Position numbers and translations under genes: made by a program. DNA of 64,000 nt from Magnolia sinica (lineage: Eukaryota; Streptophyta; Magnoliopsida; Magnoliales; Magnoliaceae). The DNA lies in the NCBI RefSeq assembly GCF_029962835.1, contig NC_080591.1, forward strand, positions 45,949,501 to 46,013,500, written 5' to 3'. Under the pieces are notes generated by a model, which saw only the letters and a program-made list of their open reading frames with translations, was not told the origin of the DNA and made no database searches. Positions 60,234-64,000 of this stretch are shown piece after piece; the stretch's first letter is position 1; every line of letters starts with the position of its first letter.

Positions 60234-61462
60234 GCTGCGAAGTGATTGAAATTAATCATAAACTGAATGAAATGGATTTTCGACCATCGACCCGATGGAA
60301 TCTTGGAAAATAACTAGGCTGGTTGGCTAAACTAGCTTCTCCTACCCCAAAATCATATGTGGTAAGTTAAGTAAATCATTCTAGTTTAGGAAATATGCTT
60401 GTTAAATAAATAGACAAAGAAATGAATTAAAAGATAGAATAATATTTTTATATACTTATATATACATATTTACATAATTATGTATTATAGAAAAATGTAA
60501 CGGGGAAAATGTTCTCCATGTAAAAAATAAAAATAAAAAAAAAAAAGAGAAAAAAGTGCATAGCATTACAGTTACGGCTACAGTTATAATCCGTAGCGAT
60601 AGGCCAAGCTCTAATCCGGTCGACCAGGTCTCGCTGGCTTCGTTTTTTTTTTTCCTTTGTTTTTTCCCTGTTGTAATCCCCACTGATTTTTGTGAGTCCC
60701 ATTATAAGGTATTTGTTATATCCAAGCCGTCCATCTATTTGGCGAACTCGAATTAAGGCTTGAGGTGAAAAATAAGACCGATCTAGTTATCAAGTGGACC
60801 ACACTGTAATAGGCAGTGGGGAATTGGACGTCTACCATTGAAACCCTTTTAGGGGTTACATAAGTTTTGGATTATTATGAAATTTTTTTTCCTCTTCATC
60901 CAGGTCTTTGTGACCCTATGAATGAACTTAGATGGGGAGGATTTCTCACAAACATCACAGTGGGCCCCAACTTAGACAGGGGAGGATTTCTAATGGTTGA
61001 CGCTCATTCAACACTGTTTCCTGTAATGTGGTACACTTAAGATCTGGATATACCTCATTTTTTGTCTTATACCATAAAATGATCCGGAAAAATATATGGA
61101 CGGCTTGGATGAAAATCATACAACACGGTGGGTTCCACAGACCACCGACGATCGGCCATGGCGGGGGTGGCAGGCGGAGTAGCCAGTCCGTTTCTGTGAA
61201 AAGGAGGGGTATTTTCGTCCTGGAATTTGTCGTCCGTACGAGGAGGTCTAAGTGCGTAGTTAAGTTTGTATTGCTTCAAGAATATCCGATGGATAAAAGG
61301 TGGGGTCCACAGTCGTAAATTTCTCTTTTTTACGCGCTGCGTTAAACAGGCGCTGTGGAGGAGAGTATTCGACTGCCCCTCTGCGGACCTACGCGGCCTA
61401 TCCTTCGCCGGAAAGCGCGCTCTCTCTCTCAGTAACAGATCCACAGAAGCCTACCTGCAAAA

Positions 61463-61510
61463 ATGGTCGAAACAGAGCATCCCGGCAGCCTTTCGCTTGG
61501 ATATATCCAG
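61463..61510 (+). CDS. Possible first coding exon of an unidentified gene
   Basis: An ATG in a good context (AAAAATGG) opens 16 codons, MVETEHPGSLSLGYIQ, ending at CAG|GTTAGG, a plausible splice donor at 61511. The 130 bases upstream are CpG- and CT-rich (GAAAGCGCGCTCTCTCTCTC), like a plant 5' UTR, and differ from the repeats around. No second exon can be identified downstream and I do not recognise the peptide. If real, the palindromic element lies about 140 bp upstream of the start codon. This is speculative. Confidence 0.22.
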
Positions 61511-61900
61511 GTTAGGAGTTAATTCCTGCTGATGTCATTAAATTCTTTTTCTTTCTTCTTGGATTGATCTCTTTTCCCACCATTATTCTCCTTTGAAATT
61601 CCATCCTATCTACCCTTCGTTTGGATGCACGAACCAATGGAATTGCAAACAAATCCGTTTCCTCACTAGGAAATTAGAAAAATTAAAGAGAGAATTAAAT
61701 AATATTCATATTTTTATGAGCAAGTAGCCCCCAAATTGCAGATACATGCCTTTCAAGTCCATCTTAATTGTAATTTAGATCTAATACTCTGAATATGCAT
61801 GCCAAGAAAGGAATTTGCAGTTTGGTTATTTCCACCTTATTAAGGTGGTAATTGCTATTCAATTCGGTTGTGCATCCAGACACGATGGTAGGATGTGTCG

Positions 61901-61934
<34 letters not shown>

Positions 61935-62085
61935 AACGAGGTTTGGATGAGCGGCCATCACCGTGGGTTTGACGGCATGGATTCAACACATGTGAGATGA
62001 TGGGGCCCACAAAGCACCAACTAGTAGCGATCTAGTTATCGGCTAATGTCACTAGCCAAACTAGAGTGGATCCATCAAGGTGGGT
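61511..62085. other. Non-coding, with a 32-base poly-A run
   Basis: AT-rich intron-like sequence. A pure A run lies at 61901-61932. GTGGGCCCA-type words begin near 62005. No gene was recognised. Confidence 0.5.
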
Positions 62086-62918
62086 GGGATCCCAGATTGT
62101 GGAGCCCATTGAAATGTATTTTCCTCACATCCACATCGTTCATCCGTGTTGAAAAGCTCATTTTAGGGGACGCGGATTGCATCTTACCCCCGTCCATCTC
62201 AAGCCACGAATGTGCAGTTCTGTGGGTGGGCCCACCATGATGTATCTGTTTATCCATGCCATCCATCCATTTTCTTTGATCAATTTAAGGTATGAACACA
62301 AAAATGAGGCAAATCCAACGCTAAAGTGGACCACACCATAGTTGACTCTTGCATTTAATGCAACCCAAGCTTATTATTTGATGTGTTCCACTTGAGCGTT
62401 CGATCTACCTCATTTTTTGCACACATATCTTAAAATAATATGAGAGGAGATGGACAACATGGATAAAATGATACATCACGGGGGCTTGCCCCACAGAACT
62501 ACTTGGTCATGGCTAGAGACAGGTAGGGTAGGACGCAATCTGCGTCCCATTTCAGGACATGATCCAAAAAATAAAAAGATCTGAATTTCAGGTGGACCAT
62601 ACTATAGGAAACAGTAGCAATTGACCATTAAAAAGTTCGTGGGCCACAAAAGTTTTTGGATCAAGATGATATTTGTGTGGTCTCTTCATTCAAGTTTTTG
62701 TTACCTTATCAACAGGTTGGATGGCAAATAAATATTCTAGTGGCCCCATGAAGTTTTTAATGGTGGGGATTCAGTTAAGATTATGTCTTGTGGTGTGGCG
62801 CACTTGAGATTTGGATCAGCTTCATTTTTTGGATCATACCATAAAATGAGCTTTCAATACAAATGTACGGTGTGGATGTAAGAAAGTACATCATGGTGGC
62901 CCCGCTGTCAGGGATCCG
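62086..62918. mobile_element. Older foldback MITE containing a younger one
   Basis: Outside the inner MITE (62168-62547), the left part (GGGATCCC..., CACATCCACATCGTTCATCC, AAAAGCTCATTTTAGG) and the right part are inverted copies. The right part contains GGATGTAAGAAAGTACATCA and AAAATGAGCTTTCAATAC and ends GTCAGGGATCC. The flanking duplication could not be identified, so the borders are approximate. Confidence 0.55.
62168..62547. mobile_element. Foldback MITE, 380 bp, Mutator-type target site
   Basis: The ends GGACGCGGATTGC and GCAATCTGCGTCC are inverted and the two halves pair over about 180 bp. Nine-base flanks CATTTTAGG (62159-62167) and CATTTCAGG (62548-62556) differ by one base. It contains a GTGGGCCCACCATGATGTAT word. 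Confidence 0.8.
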
Positions 62919-63199
62919 AAACCGCCCCCTAGGTAAATAGCACCCGTTCTGCACTGACGCAAAAGAAAAAAAACATGATGAAGAGGAAAACAAATAAGGA
63001 AAAAAGAAAAAGAAAAAAAGAAAAACAAATAAGGGTTATCTTGTTAGAGCAGAGAGAGAGAAGGAGACGCAGAGAGAGAGAGAGGGAAGGAGACGTTGAG
63101 AGAGGGAGAAGGAGACGTCGGGTCAAAGAAGGTAGGTGCACTTTCAATGCAGCTGTGTTTCCACCCCCCTCTTCCAAATTCGAAATGGATAGCCGTTGC
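62919..63199. other. Purine-rich low-complexity sequence
   Basis: AAGAAAAAG runs (62998-63030) and GAGAGAGA runs (63050-63110). The open frames here follow from the composition. Confidence 0.6.
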
Positions 63200-63392
63200 C
63201 TGTAACAAAGTAACCTGTGAATTGGAAAACACCTAATTCCCCTGTTACATTTCTTGCAATCTTACCTGATAGAAAGTTACAAGTTGAGACTTTGTTACCT
63301 GTAACATTTCTCCCCCAAACACAAACTGTAAGAAAGTCACCTGTAACTTTCTTACATTTTATAGAAGTTACAGGCATCCAAACAACCCCTAA
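63200..63392. repeat. Candidate MITE with repeated ACCTGTAAC words
   Basis: GTAAC/GTTAC words occur in both orientations over about 190 bp, ending CATCCAAACAACCCC, a common plant MITE-like end. Clear inverted termini were not resolved. Confidence 0.35.
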
Positions 63393-64000
63393 TTGTTATG
63401 GTCTTTTCTTTCTGCACTATCAAGTTGAAGCGGAATCATTAGTTGAAGAAAGTCGAAGAAACCAGATTGTAATCGCATTTCTTCGAGCATGTGTATGGAT
63501 GGGCTGGGCTTCATATTGTAATCTTGTTGTTGTTAGGTTTGGATTGAGTAAGAAGAAGAAGCTAGATTTTGATTGATACTTCCTCGTCATGACAACTAAG
63601 AAACACCATGACTTTGTTATTATTTTTCAGTTTATCTTAACTAAGCTGAATATTCTTGATTTTATTCACTTGCGCGTCCAAAAATAGCACACACCCCACC
63701 CCCCCCCCCCCCTCTCCTCTTATGTGAAGTCTTAGATTGTTGGGAAATGGTTGTATCATTTCATCCAATCTCATTTTTTTATTATGTAAATACTTTCTTA
63801 TGAAGTTTAACACTACAATTCAAGGGAAATAGAATACAGATTATAATCTAAATAAACCGATTCAAGGATGCTATTAACACATAGATTACTTACAAAATTC
63901 ACAAGCATCACATGCATCTTGGATGGTTGAATTTGCCACTTGGGGGCAACCTCGTTATAAGAGAGGTATAAGGAGAAGATATTCTAGAAAGATATGCAAA
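63393..64000. other. Non-coding right edge
   Basis: AT-rich, with a run of 14 C at 63699-63712. The open frame 63217-63576 crosses the MITE-like block and has no recognisable domain. Nothing else is supported. Confidence 0.45.

Larger units (their letters stand above)
53019..61325. mobile_element. Giant palindromic foldback element, probably a non-autonomous MULE
   Basis: With the solo LTR (53537-55755) removed, the element is about 6.1 kb and reads as one inverted repeat around an axis near 58223. It ends AAGAAATTTACGACTGTGGA (left) and the complement GTCGTAAATTTCTC (right). Nine-base flanks TTTTTTATG (53010-53018) and TTTTTTACG (61326-61334) look like a Mutator-type duplication with one change. 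Arms are about 2.98 and 3.10 kb; the right arm has extra sequence near 60972-61150. No transposase is present. Confidence 0.85.

Noticed and set aside
1-64000. tRNA, rRNA or snRNA genes
   Set aside because: I saw no cloverleaf-like stretch with A and B boxes or conserved rRNA blocks. The only tRNA-like matches are retrotransposon primer binding sites. A covariance-model search would be decisive.

Overview
This is plant nuclear DNA made almost entirely of transposable elements. The evidence is Ty3/gypsy (Athila, Tat and probably Tekay/Del types) and Ty1/copia (SIRE type) retrotransposons, a Mutator-like transposon (MULE) with a FAR1-type transposase, and captured fragments of two land-plant genes. 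I found no intact host gene, rRNA or tRNA. The species cannot be fixed from the sequence; an angiosperm is the safe statement.

Layout. 1-7972 is old retrotransposon debris: the end of a long gypsy LTR (1-1498), a Tat-like 3' region with its LTR (to 3395), an Athila LTR remnant (3396-4010), and degenerate tandem repeats (5940-6190, 7270-7972). 7973-39757 is one Athila-type element on the minus strand, bounded by the 5-bp duplication GTGGG and stretched to 31.8 kb by later insertions. These are a truncated SIRE copia (8150-12332) that itself holds an Athila solo LTR (8826-10268, duplication AAACC); a 4.3-kb gypsy solo LTR (12575-16899, near-perfect duplication); a 6.1-kb gypsy solo LTR in the integrase region (19084-25165, duplication GATAG); and an 8.4-kb SIRE copia in the reverse transcriptase region (27553-35974, duplication TACTC). 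Removing the insertions rejoins gag, RT, RNase H and integrase in order, all decayed.

39758-41787 is debris with a 66-bp TA microsatellite and a tandem duplication of about 320 bp. 41797-52682 is a 10.9-kb MULE with 1.56-kb terminal inverted repeats (TIRs), a perfect 9-bp duplication (ATGAAAAAG), a nearly complete transposase broken by two nonsense codons and a frameshift, and exon-intron fragments of a DUF1308 (C7orf25-like) gene and a T-complex-11-like gene. 53019-61325 is a second, unusual element: once a 2.2-kb Athila solo LTR (53537-55755) is removed, it is one roughly 6-kb palindrome with arms of about 3 kb, built of 21-bp minisatellites and smaller elements and flanked by a 9-bp near-duplication. 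61326-64000 holds a possible first exon of an unidentified gene, foldback MITEs and low-complexity sequence.

Nothing here works as a pathway. The value of the window is its insertion history, dated by nesting and target duplications, and the two Mutator-type elements, one a gene-capturer and one a potential hairpin-RNA source. All boundaries were found by eye; percent identities and family names need alignment.
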